The position numbers and the translations under genes are program-made. This document shows, one piece after another, positions 19,981-28,363 of a stretch of 28,363 nucleotides of DNA. Every line of letters starts with the position of its first letter. Within the stretch, counting starts at the first letter, position 1. The notes beneath the pieces were generated by a model. The model did not search any database and was not told where the DNA came from. It saw only the letters and a list, made by a program, of their open reading frames with translations. Origin of the DNA: Trachelipus rathkii (taxonomy: Eukaryota > Arthropoda > Malacostraca > Isopoda > Trachelipodidae); NCBI GenBank assembly GCA_015478945.1, contig JABUQX010060040.1:1-28363 (forward strand), in the 5' to 3' direction.

Positions 19981-21654
19981 GGGACAGAAGTACCGAACAC
20001 CTCCCCTCAGGGGTTTGAGGGCCCTCCGGCGATCCAGAATCAGACAGGAAGACCAATCATTCCTCCTGCTGGGCCCCATGTCCCACAACAACAATCAAGC
20101 AGCCTCCCTGGAGGGATAGAAGGAAGAAATGCCAATGAAAGTGAACCAACAGGGCAAAACAACGTTAGTTATGGTTTTTCACCATCGGGAGCGATGCCCC
20201 CATCCTTCTACTATACAGGCACTCCACCTAGCAATCTTCCCATGCCTAACCAACCGTATCCCTACCCCGGAGCATGGCAAGGGTATCCCTATATGCCTCC
20301 ACAACCCATTGGAGTTCCATATTATCCAGCTAACATGTTCAATCCCGCGTTCCCAGCAATACCGGAGAATTTAAAATTATTTGGTAAACACCTTAAGACG
20401 AGAATGTGGAAGGGGATCCAGTATCAAGACTTCATTATTTCCTTAAATGAAAAGCTAAGTGCTTTAGGTGCATTAACTGAGAGCCAGAAGATCACTTTCG
20501 CCAAATCTGCCATATCAACAGACTTCAACAGCGAGGCCAGATGCTACGTTCTCAAAGACGGGAGCTTTTCTCGGTTCAACCGTTTGGAGGACTTCCTAGC
20601 ACAATTAAAGACCTTTTTACAACCGGAAGAGAAAAAAACGGTCTTCGACTTATGGTTGGAATTTTTGGAGTACAAAAGAGAGAGAGATTCAATTTTCACC
20701 AATTTTGTGCTAGAATTAAAAGACAGACTGTGGAGGTATCAGAGCCGTTTGCACGACCTGGACGATAAAGCAGTGTTTAACTCAAGGCAGATAAATCTCA
20801 TGGTGATGGGCAAGATCATCCAAAATGTGAACGAAAGGAGAGATGGAGAACGATTAAAAGAAAAGATCCTTAAAGTGTTTGATACTGAAATGAGCTTAAA
20901 TGAATTGATAGAGAAACTATCTCACATTTCCAATGGAGCTTTGTTAAAAGATGAAAATAGAAGGCCAACCGAGATTCGCACTACTAGAGTGTTCTTGGCC
21001 AAAGAAGAATCGGAAAATAAACAGCGGGTTGGGGATAATAATTCATATAGGAGAAATAGGGAATCATTTCAGAAACCAAGGTACGAAGATAGGAGAAGGG
21101 AGGAGGTGAGGCACAACAATACCTTTCAAAAGAAAAGGGAAGAAGTGAAATCGGGTTATGGTACACCAAGATATAAAGGTATTTTAAAGAGGATGACAGC
21201 GCAAGAATTGAGAGAAAACTATATTTGTTTTTTTTGTGAATCAGTTGGACACTCGTCCCAAGCTTGCCGCTGGGAGTCGCCCTATTGCCGAATCTGTAGA
21301 GCCTATCACCGTAGGGGGTCGCAGACTGGGTGTAGAGAGGCTCCACCATGGAAACCTAACCCCGAAACAGAGGTAATGTTCACCCCATACAATAGTAAAG
21401 TTGATATGGAAAAAGGGGTGAAAGCGAAGAAGCCAGAACCTTATAACCCAGATAAGCGAGGGCCCAGGACCTTTCAAAAGAAAAAAGAAGGGTACAAACC
21501 TCCAGATGGGAAGGTAAAGACGAACGCAAGAGTGTATATGGCTGAGAGCCAAACAAGAGATTTCGAGGAGAATGAAGAAGAGGAGGAAGGAGATAGAGTT
21601 TTTGAGAGAGAATTTTCCCATCCACAAGAGAGGATAGAGAAGGGAAATTTTTAG
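19939..21654 (+). CDS. gag: Ty3/gypsy-like Gag, main open frame with zinc knuckles
   Basis: Gag builds the virus-like particle that packages element RNA. The open frame is 571 codons; its first ATG-less start (GTG, 19939) is not natural, because the true frame enters from upstream at about 19980. Residues 15-145 are Pro/Gln/Tyr-rich, as in matrix-like regions. About 148-330 is a helical capsid-like domain (LKLFGKHLKTRMW, LEDFLAQLKTFL, FTNFVLELKDRLW). 350-420 is basic. C430-x2-C433-x4-H438-x4-C443 is a canonical CCHC zinc knuckle for RNA binding, and C450-x2-C453-x3-H457-x7-C465 is a variant second one. The tail is Glu-rich. The TAG stop directly follows a -1 slippery heptamer, so a minority product should continue into protease. 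Confidence 0.85.
   Translation: MVSNPHTPYGSKWGGTEVPNTSPQGFEGPPAIQNQTGRPIIPPAGPHVPQQQSSSLPGGIEGRNANESEPTGQNNVSYGFSPSGAMPPSFYYTGTPPSNLPMPNQPYPYPGAWQGYPYMPPQPIGVPYYPANMFNPAFPAIPENLKLFGKHLKTRMWKGIQYQDFIISLNEKLSALGALTESQKITFAKSAISTDFNSEARCYVLKDGSFSRFNRLEDFLAQLKTFLQPEEKKTVFDLWLEFLEYKRERDSIFTNFVLELKDRLWRYQSRLHDLDDKAVFNSRQINLMVMGKIIQNVNERRDGERLKEKILKVFDTEMSLNELIEKLSHISNGALLKDENRRPTEIRTTRVFLAKEESENKQRVGDNNSYRRNRESFQKPRYEDRRREEVRHNNTFQKKREEVKSGYGTPRYKGILKRMTAQELRENYICFFCESVGHSSQACRWESPYCRICRAYHRRGSQTGCREAPPWKPNPETEVMFTPYNSKVDMEKGVKAKKPEPYNPDKRGPRTFQKKKEGYKPPDGKVKTNARVYMAESQTRDFEENEEEEEGDRVFEREFSHPQERIEKGNF
21645..21654 (+). promoter_or_regulatory. -1 programmed ribosomal frameshift site at the gag-pro junction
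   Basis: In the gag frame the bases read A AAT TTT TAG, an exact X XXY YYZ heptamer (X=A, Y=T, Z=T) abutting the gag stop. Slipping back one base enters the frame that runs open without a stop from here to the end of the protease frame at 22751. A stop next to the slip site is a typical arrangement. No strong downstream stem-loop is obvious, because the following 60 bases are purine-rich. Confidence 0.75.
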
Positions 21655-22751
21655 AAAGCGGCAAAGAGAGGAAACGTGTAAAAAGGAAATTTCAGAAAAG
21701 AAGAGAGAAGTGGGAAGCTAAGAGAAAAGAAAAAGAAGTCGTGAAACAACCTTTCAAGTTAGGACGACACTTTTACGCGAATGTCTATCTTGCTCCATCT
21801 ATGAGTAGTATGGAGGCAAAAGCGTGTGTTTTGGTCGACACCGGATCAAGTGTCAGTATCGTTACAGCCCGGCGGTTAAGGGAATTGGAGATTGAGGGAA
21901 AATTTAAAGTACCCCTCCAACAGACCGACCTAGTAGTACAGGGAGTGGATAACAAGCCAACAGTACTAAAGGGAGAGATACAATTGTACCTTCGCATGCA
22001 TGAAAGACATTACCTCACTACGTTTCAAGTGAGCGACGTAAATGGAGAAAATAGTTGGGACATTCTTTTAGGAAACAACATCTTGTCTAACCTTCCCATA
22101 ACTCTAAACCTCTTTTCTGCAAAAATGTCTATCACGGAAGATAGGGAGATAGACATACCGATCTTTGCCCGTCAAGGAATTTATTTAGTTAGGGAGTATT
22201 CTGATGGAAATCTTAAGCGAGTAAGAGACCCCAAAGGGTACGAAAAGCTTCTGCCCGGGCCCCGAACGCCTAGGGGGAAGAGAACTAAGGATTCGAACCA
22301 AATTTTCGCTAAACCACCCGCACACGCTGCGGAAAAGCATCTTTCCCATCGGAAAGCCGACCTGTCACTATCCCAGGAGGGAGGGGCAGCCTTGTCAGTC
22401 CGAATGTCGCACAGGCAGCTAGCGCCTAGGCATGGAGAAAGGGAAATTGCGTTGAACGGGAAAACTCAAGTGGAGACAGGCGAGGTGAAAAGAAGGACAG
22501 GGTGGACTTGCGCAACTCCACCATCCACTCATCACAGTGCTGATCCCAGAGGAGCCAAACCCAAACTCAAGCACACCCCTTCAGATTTGAAAGAAAATTT
22601 GGACCAATCCGAAGGATTACAAGTCTCAAAGAGCTCCGACCATAAAGAAGGTGGTTATTTAATGATTAATGAAGAAATTAAGATTAATTTAAGAGTATTG
22701 AGGAAGACTGTCTTGCCGCAGTGCAACTCAACGCGGATATCTAAGCCTTAG
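21655..22751 (+). CDS. pro: retroelement aspartic protease with long charged extension (start of Pol)
   Basis: This cuts the Gag-Pol polyprotein during particle maturation. The frame is open from the -1 slip site and needs no start codon of its own; it begins with a very basic linker rich in Lys, Arg and Glu. Counting from GTG 21741, the active site is VLVDTGSSVSIV with catalytic D33. A flap-like VQGVDNKP follows, and WDILLGNNIL (106-115) is the usual ILG.(D/N) strand. The protease fold fits in about residues 8-130. The remaining 200 residues are charged, low in hydrophobics and without a known domain, which is long for the spacer before RT. The frame ends at TAG 22749-22751 and coding resemblance resumes in other frames after that. 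Confidence 0.8.
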
Positions 22752-23270
22752 GCTGAAACACAAGATAATTTTTGAGCTGGAGCGAAGTGTGTTATGAAAC
22801 AGCATTTCACCAGAGGACGGCATTGAGTATTTGGCAATACATTTAAGTCCGTGTGAGGATAACAGTCATGCCTCAGCTTAATAAATTTGAGTGACAAACA
22901 GTTTCACCTGAAGAAAGGTGTGAGTCTAGGAGAAGGTTATCCGATAATTAGTCAACAATTGAAAGAAAGCCAGATCGCAAGCGGACAATCCGAAAACAGT
23001 TTTTCGCCAACGTAAGCTACCACTCAAAGGGTCTTAGAAGACCGAGTTAATGCGAATATACAGAAGTAAATGATTGAAGATAAGATGTCACGGGAAGAAC
23101 AGAGAATTGCATTCTTCGAAAAGCAGAGTATCTGGAAGGAATTATGCGCGCTCCTCTGACTACCATGATTATTGGCGCAGCTCGAACGATGAGTGCCCGT
23201 CCCAGGTCTGTCCGCTTCAGAAATTTAAGATTGAATACATCCTGATGCCCTAAAGTCGATCTTTGTAAGA
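22752..23270 (+). pseudogene. pol: decayed pol segment before the reverse transcriptase
   Basis: This lies between the protease frame and the first RT block. Short plus-strand frames such as REEQRIAFFEKQ (about 23092) look coding, but stops occur every few tens of codons in all three frames. No domain can be named. By position it should hold the linker and the start of RT. Confidence 0.4.
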
Positions 23271-24600
23271 GTATAAGGTTTAGCGCAACGGTATCTGCAA
23301 GAAACCGATGATTTCACGGACTCGGTCACTGAAAAGGGATACATTAAAGGCATGTTGACATGTCCCAATTCGGTCTTCGTTGCTAGTAGTGCCAAGAAAA
23401 AACAGCACAAAACCTAGGGTATGCAATGACTATCGCTACCTCAATTCCTATAGTATCCAGGACGTCTGCCTTCTATTGACGAGATTTTTACGTCCCTAGG
23501 GGGTATAACGGTATTTACATCTGTAGATTTATTGGACGCGTACAACGCCTAGAGATAGAAGAGAGAGCACCAAAAAAGCTGATGGATTTAGGTACGAGAA
23601 AGGCCTCTTTTCCCTACTCATTTGAATGTTTGGCACAAGAACAGCACTAAGCGTGTGCGCTCAGTACATGAATAGCCCTAAAATCAATCTCTAGGGCGCT
23701 GTGCAAAGTCTACTCGGAATACTGGTGCTGGTAAGGAACCGTTCCCCGAACACTTCGAAAATGTTGAGAAAAGTACTCACTGCTTTTCAGAGAATAATAG
23801 ACTCCATATTTAAACATCTTCTACAATCGGTCATTTTTATACTCTAGGATTCAAGATAGGAAGACATGGAATTATTGGCCCATGATCTGTCTATGTGGAG
23901 ACAATGAAAAGTTTCATTCCTCCTACGAATGTCAAGGAGACACAGAGTATTCTCCGGTTTTTCTCCTTTTTTCTCCTTGTTCTTTTTCTTCTTCTCCTAC
24001 TCTCTCGCTTTTTTTTCTTCTCTTTTCTCCCTTCCTCTGCTACGTACGTTGTGGTTTTCTCTTCTCTTTATTCTTTCGCTTCACCCTTCATTTAAGAGGA
24101 CTCCTTACGGCGTTGGTTAGCACAGTATCTTTCTTGACTCGTGCTAATCTGATTAAAGAAATGATTCGTCTCTCTGTTTTTTTATGCTGCGACATTAGTC
24201 TAGAGCAGACAACGTAGCTTTCGAATACTCCTTACATAATGATAAGTGCAGTAGTGCACCGCCACAGCTAACTGTTCCTAATTTAAGTAGCAAAAAATTC
24301 CAAGATCACCTAGATAAAAAAGAAGTTAGCATGATGTACTCACTAACAGCTGATGGAAGGAAAGCCTTCTCATGTTGTGTCCGGGTACTCAAAGGAAGTG
24401 AGAGGAATTACGACACATTGAAAAAGAATGTTTAGCCGTGGTGTTCTGCTTGCAAAAGTTTTAGAACATCTTCGGCTATAAGGTAACTATCATCACTGAT
24501 AACCAACCTCTCTGCTTCATTTTCCGGAATAAACAGCAGACGGGCCTTAGCAAGATGGAACTTGTTCGTAAACAGCTTTTCCCCCACTAAGTTTAAAAAA
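23271..24600 (+). pseudogene. pol: Ty3/gypsy reverse transcriptase and RNase H relic
   Basis: Blocks appear in order across shifting frames. They are SVFVASSAKKK (about 23370-23402; compare ASPVVLVKKKDG), SIDEIFTSLGG (23472-23504), motif A SVDLLDAYNA with catalytic D at 23526-23528, a palm-box remnant at 23830-23853 where a stop and a single D stand for YLDD, and the connection block METMKSFIPPTNVKETQSIL (23895-23954). The RNase H part follows: VLKGSERNYDTLKK (24385-24426), then ECLAVVFCLQKF in the next frame, then VTIITDNQPLCFIF with catalytic D at 24498-24500. This order and these motifs are diagnostic of Ty3/gypsy pol. The copy is not functional as written, with many stops and shifts and a pyrimidine tract inside it. 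Confidence 0.8.
23949..24095 (+). repeat. pyrimidine-rich (T/C) tract inside RT
   Basis: About 145 bp of mainly TTC/TTT/CTC sequence interrupts the block following METMKSFIPPTNVKETQSIL, where gypsy pol should read Y.RRFIPNFS. The three short Phe/Leu/Ser frames through it are artefacts. Confidence 0.7.
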
Positions 24601-24840
24601 GGAAAGCATAATGTGCCCCAGATTTAACTTTGAGTGACATCCAGTCACCTAATGTGTTTTTATCCGAGGGTAGAAAAGACGGAAAACTTTACCTCGAATG
24701 AGACTTGTGTTTGAGTCGGGAAAATTTCATAAGAGAACAGAAAATGTCCCCGTTTAGGCAAATTAGTATAAATGGGCAAAAGAGACCAACGACATAATCC
24801 GCATATTTTTTCCTTAAAGGTGTTCCTGTTTTACCACACA
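24601..24840 (+). pseudogene. pol: RNase H-integrase linker, decayed
   Basis: By position this is the connector between RNase H and integrase. Short frames only; no motif can be read with confidence. Confidence 0.35.
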
Positions 24841-25608
24841 AGACTAAAACGCTTATGTTATACAAGTTCCGGACAAGTATGATCTACAGCGTGATAGACA
24901 TTGCACGCTTCCCTAGGAACGGGCACGGAGGTTCAGTTAGTTAGATGGAAAGAGGGTGGAGAAAAGTAATGTTTCAACCGCTTACAAAGCTATAAAGAAT
25001 ACTGTGCAAGTCAATGTGTGGTCCATCGCGCTAGAACTAAGGGTCCACTCCTACAGCAGAGATTAACAGATGGCCATTGCCTTTGTCCTACACACCCTTT
25101 TCACGCGTTCATGTTGACAGTATTGGAAATTGCCCGGTTGTACAGGATCAGGAGCCAAATACATCTTAGTATTTCGCGATGTTTTGACACGGTATGTCGA
25201 ATTAGTGCCCTGTAAGACTAGAACGAGTCAAGAATTTGCCCGAGCATTGCAAGAGAGGGTCATATGTAGACATAGTGCCCTCCAACTTCTTCTTGTCTCT
25301 GACAATGCATTGGAATTTACGAGCCAGGTATTTAAGGACTTATGTAAGGCGTGGAGAATAAAGAAGGTGGAAATTTTGCCTTACAGAGCCTCCCAAATGG
25401 TGTTGTAGAAAGAATAAATGCAGATATTGAATCTTTTCTGCGACACTACGTGAATGCACATCACGAGACTTGGGATAGAGTCCTTAGTTTTGCGAACATC
25501 GCTTCATTGCTCGCGTATAATCGATCTATGGTCTTCATCCCCCACTTTCTTTGCATGGGTTACATAAAAAGAGTCCAAACGAGTGCCAGATTATGTGTAC
25601 CATTGTGA
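24841..25608 (+). pseudogene. int: Ty3/gypsy integrase relic (zinc-binding and DDE core)
   Basis: Integrase inserts element DNA into the host chromosome. An N-terminal HHCC remnant includes GHGG near 24920 (one frame) and YCASQCVVHRA (25004-25036, another). The core follows. VHVD holds the first Asp (25116-25118). KYILVFRDVLTRYVELVP and ARALQERVICRH are highly typical. SDNALEFTSQVFKDLC holds the second Asp (25301-25303). GVVERINADIESFLRHYVN holds the Glu (25408-25410). The Asp-to-Glu distance is 107 bases, one short of the 108 that would give D-35-E, so a single-base loss explains the change from frame 25130-25408 to frame 25351-25608. HHETWDRVL and later residues match the end of the core. 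Confidence 0.85.
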
Positions 25609-25970
25609 ATAGGACAAAGAAAATGAGATTCGATCTGCGATGAGTAGATACGATAGGTAGTAAAAGGTATAGATTATATAAGGAGATTTTGGCTAGAGGA
25701 TGAGGTTAGAAGCGGAAACACAAAGACTTTGGAGCAACAGCATAAAAAGGCCAAGCAAAGAGAGTATCAAATATAGGAGATTACTTTACATTAGAGCTGT
25801 CAAACAAGCTCATAGAGTCAAAGTTGATGTCCAAGTTCGAAAGGCCATACATTGTCGATGTTTACGAGGGCCAAACAAATTATGGTAATCTGTTTAGCTC
25901 AGGCGAACATTCCCCGTCTTTCCATGTTGGAAAAACGCAAAGGTGATTCCCGCGGAAAGATCACTTCGAG
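25609..25970 (+). pseudogene. int: integrase C-terminal GPY/F-like module, broken
   Basis: After the DDE core, frames shift again. AVKQAHRVKVDVQV (about 25793-25835) is followed, in another frame, by KFERPYIVDVYEGQTNYGNL (25833-25892) and SSGEHSPSFHVGK. This matches the (K/R)..GPY.V....G..Y....SG....VHV pattern of the Ty3/gypsy integrase C-terminus, with RPY for GPY. It supports a full-length Pol in the parent element. Confidence 0.6.
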
Positions 25971-26650
25971 TCACAGTTTGACTTGTATGACGCTGAATAT
26001 GGAATCTCCAAGCAGTAGAAGAAATAGTTCAAGCTCAAAGAAGAAACAAGGGAAAGAATTGAGAGAAAAGACAACGCAGAAGCGACCCAGAGAGGTCCTT
26101 CTGATAGAGCAAGACGAAGAAGACGAAAGAAGTAGACAGAGTAGATGAAGTTGGTAGAATTTTCTCTCCTCCGACAGATCAAGAGTCTTCCAATATTCTT
26201 TCCAAATTCCCACAACTGCCACTAAGTTCATCCGGACAGGGGCAGCTAGTTTCCCACTTCCCCCTCCAACAACTAACTAGTAGAATACAACTCTTACTTC
26301 AAATGCCTTCCACAGCCGACACTAGAGTGGAAATAACTCTTGGAGCCATCAGACTCCCGTGCAACAACAACCCCGGTGGAACCCGTAAGAGATAATAAAC
26401 CCGTCAAGAAGGTTGATAGCGAAGAGATTGGGAAAAAAGAAGATACAGCCGATACTGTAGTTGCAGGAAGAGTGGTCCTTGGACAGTGGAATTCGCATGT
26501 TCCACGCCGAAAATATGACTTCCCAAGAACCCCTCCAACCCTGGGTTCGGGAAAAGAGTGTTAGTACCGTCTTTATTGCCCTATTCGCAAGGGATTTTCA
26601 TAGTAAAACCCTGTTCAACGAATATTCTTCAGAAGACCACGGCACATGAA
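25971..26650 (+). pseudogene. charged tail downstream of integrase
   Basis: Lys/Glu/Arg-rich frames (25852-26148, with SSSKKKQGKELREK) and a second piece at 26340-26564 (PVRDNKPVKKVDSEEIGKKE) look like the hydrophilic C-terminal extension common in gypsy-like Pol proteins. No known domain is seen. It could also belong to a small third ORF. Stops at about 26147 and 26562 break it. Confidence 0.35.
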
Positions 26651-28363
26651 GGTGAGGTGTGAAGGGAGCCTATGCGTGGAACCCCCAAGATTCAATCCCC
26701 CCCGAGAAATCTCCAAAATTCCCCTGAAACAGGATTTGCCGGTATCCATTCCCACTGTTTAGAATCACCCTATGGAAATTCGTGCAGAGATGACAAGGAA
26801 AAAGGATCACTCTTACAGACACCATAAACTTGTTTTTCTGGTTCCCGAGAGATTCCCTAACACCCATGGTACAAGAGTTGCAAACAAGATGGAAGGACAC
26901 AGGCTTTACAACACAGTAGAGTAAAAGATCACTACGGAGACTACAGGAGAAGACTCCAGCCAACTCCACCTTCCAATTGATTTGATATACAACAGTCAGA
27001 GGAAATACAACTAATTGAAATTCTCTGCCTCGGCTACTAATCATCCCATTTTTGTTAGTATTTCGTAGTATTCAATCGATTAACTAGAAAACCTTTAGTT
27101 TTTAGAATGAATTCTTCTTATTCTGAAAATTATTCTTTAATAATTATTAAAGATCTTTAATTTTAAGAAAATGATTAACGTACATTTCGCGTTGCGGGTC
27201 TGTACAAACAATTAGTGGATCGGAAGAAAACTATCATGATTGGGACGTAAGAAAGATTTCGTTATAAATATTAAAGAAAATAGTTCGGGATTAATCATTA
27301 TTCACTGAAGCAATCTCAATTTTAGAATTTAGACGTAAGTGTTTGAAATCTTAGACTAGATTAATGTCCGTAGAATAGTCTGATCAGTTTTAGTTTTACA
27401 TCATTTTTTATATACTGCTTTTAAAACACTTTCATTTTCTCAGGAAAGGAAATCTTTTAATATATAATTTTTAAGTATAAATTTTTAATGATAAAAAAGA
27501 ATAATACAAAAGAGTAGAAAACTAAAATTAATAGCTTATAGAAAACAAAAAAAGTAAGTAGACTATAAGTAAGTAAATAATAGAAAACTAACTAGTAAGT
27601 AAGTAGGTAGATTGATATATAGTAATTTAGATAGTCAGCACTAATGTATTTCAATATACGTACCCTTACATTTAGATGTTCAATTCAACTAACCTTTCGT
27701 AATTAAGCATCCATTTTAGTTAAGAACGGCGAAGCTTTAACTTTTATTTTAAAACTAACCAATTAACTTTAACAAAGAATTAAAGACATATAAGGGCGAC
27801 TTGTATAAATTAAGTCTAACAGGAAAGTAAAAAAGTATTTTCAACACGACTAAATATTATTTTTCAGAATGAATTCCGGTAAACTTTAGATCTTTGGTTG
27901 TTACTCATCAATCTTTATCAACATGCCAAAATGCATCTCATAAATGAAAAGGATAGAAACAAAGATTCTACCTGGCTTTAGTTTTCTAATCGTACTGGAG
28001 AAATTAACTTCTTAGAAGGATCCTTCGATCTAAGTTATCTCCGCTTAGAATGTCCTCCCGAAATCAAGAAACAATCCATCAAGACAACTACACTGTGAAC
28101 AACGTTCAAAGAATCATTTTTTACCATCATTCGGACCATGTTCTAAATATTTCTAACACAGTATCAAAGGGCTTCACAATTGGAATTCAAGCAATGACAT
28201 CCGAGTAAAAGTGTATGCCCAAAATTGAACGAAGTGATGAAGCTTGACTGCAGCACGATCAAAAAAGAACGAGCCGCTTTCGGAGTTCGAGGAGTAGTCC
28301 TCAACATTCTTTTGGTAGGCGGACAGACAAACAGGGTGAAACTACTTCGAAATGAAAATCACA
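26651..28363. other. no recognised gene; 3' LTR or env not found
   Basis: This should contain the 3' end of the gypsy-like element, but no copy of the leader sequence at 19099-19540 is seen, so no LTR can be drawn. A 124-codon minus frame (26670-27044) has no motif. Sequence from 27040 to 27870 is AT-rich with an imperfect AAGT repeat. Plus-strand mini-frames at 28050-28208 (52 codons) and 28198-28363 (open to the window edge, KKERAAFGVRGVVLNILLVG) look mildly protein-like and are unassigned. Confidence 0.4.
27550..27612. repeat. imperfect (AAGT)n microsatellite
   Basis: GTAAGTAGAC, TAAGTAAGTAAATAA and AGTAAGTAAGTAGGTAG lie within 63 bp. Confidence 0.6.

Noticed and set aside
20129..20768. 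Alternative plus-strand frames inside gag
   Set aside because: They lack motifs and overlap the well-supported gag frame.
20984..21664. Minus-strand ORFs across gag (20984-21349, 21241-21627, 21380-21664)
   Set aside because: They are antisense shadows of the zinc-knuckle gag frame.
23882..24217. Phe/Leu-rich frames as membrane proteins
   Set aside because: The hydrophobic stretch is translation of a pyrimidine tract inside the RT relic.
26670..27044. 124-residue minus-strand ORF as an envelope or host gene
   Set aside because: No signal peptide plus membrane anchor arrangement, no known motif, and it lies antisense to the element.

Overview
The window looks like repeat-rich nuclear DNA from an invertebrate, most likely a decapod crustacean. 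No complete host gene is recognisable. The reasons are long (AT)n and (TAT)n microsatellites, very AT-rich spacers, and a dense mix of old retroelements: Jockey-like and CR1-like LINEs, Ty1/copia, BEL/Pao-like and Ty3/gypsy-like, plus a tRNA-derived SINE-like family. The decapod call is inference from this repertoire; GalEa-type copia elements are known from decapods, but lineage was not tested by alignment.

Layout. 640-2377 (minus) is a broken Jockey-type LINE reverse transcriptase, and 2374-2481 (minus) is a short piece of a second RT with a FADD box. (TAT)n and (AT)n tracts fill 2578-3110. 3136-4661 (plus) is the reverse transcriptase and RNase H end of a Ty1/copia element with one frameshift. 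5480-6517 is a small array of a roughly 270-280 bp unit carrying tRNA-like A and B boxes: one copy inverted, two in direct tandem and a stub. 6640-10160 is AT-rich with no recognised gene. 10164-11930 (plus) holds decayed gag-like and protease-like pieces, probably BEL/Pao. 12000-19070 is mainly intergenic, with one small possible exon at 12125-12388 (minus), a G-skewed patch near 14.1-14.7 kb and several AT microsatellites.

19099-26640 (plus) is a Ty3/gypsy-like element in the usual order: duplicated leader, gag, protease, reverse transcriptase, RNase H, integrase, GPY/F-like tail. Its gag main frame and protease frame are clean. They are joined by a textbook -1 ribosomal frameshift heptamer, A AAT TTT, immediately followed by the gag stop. 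From about 22,750 onward the same element is riddled with stops and frame changes while its domain motifs stay in order. That abrupt change is either uneven decay or uncorrected sequence error, and it is the main caution about this window. No LTR pair was found for any element.

No novel defence or metabolic system is visible. The best leads are the gag-pro frameshift site, the Pol III-type repeat array with its inverted copy, the leader duplication, and the recurrent junctions between retroelements and AT microsatellites.
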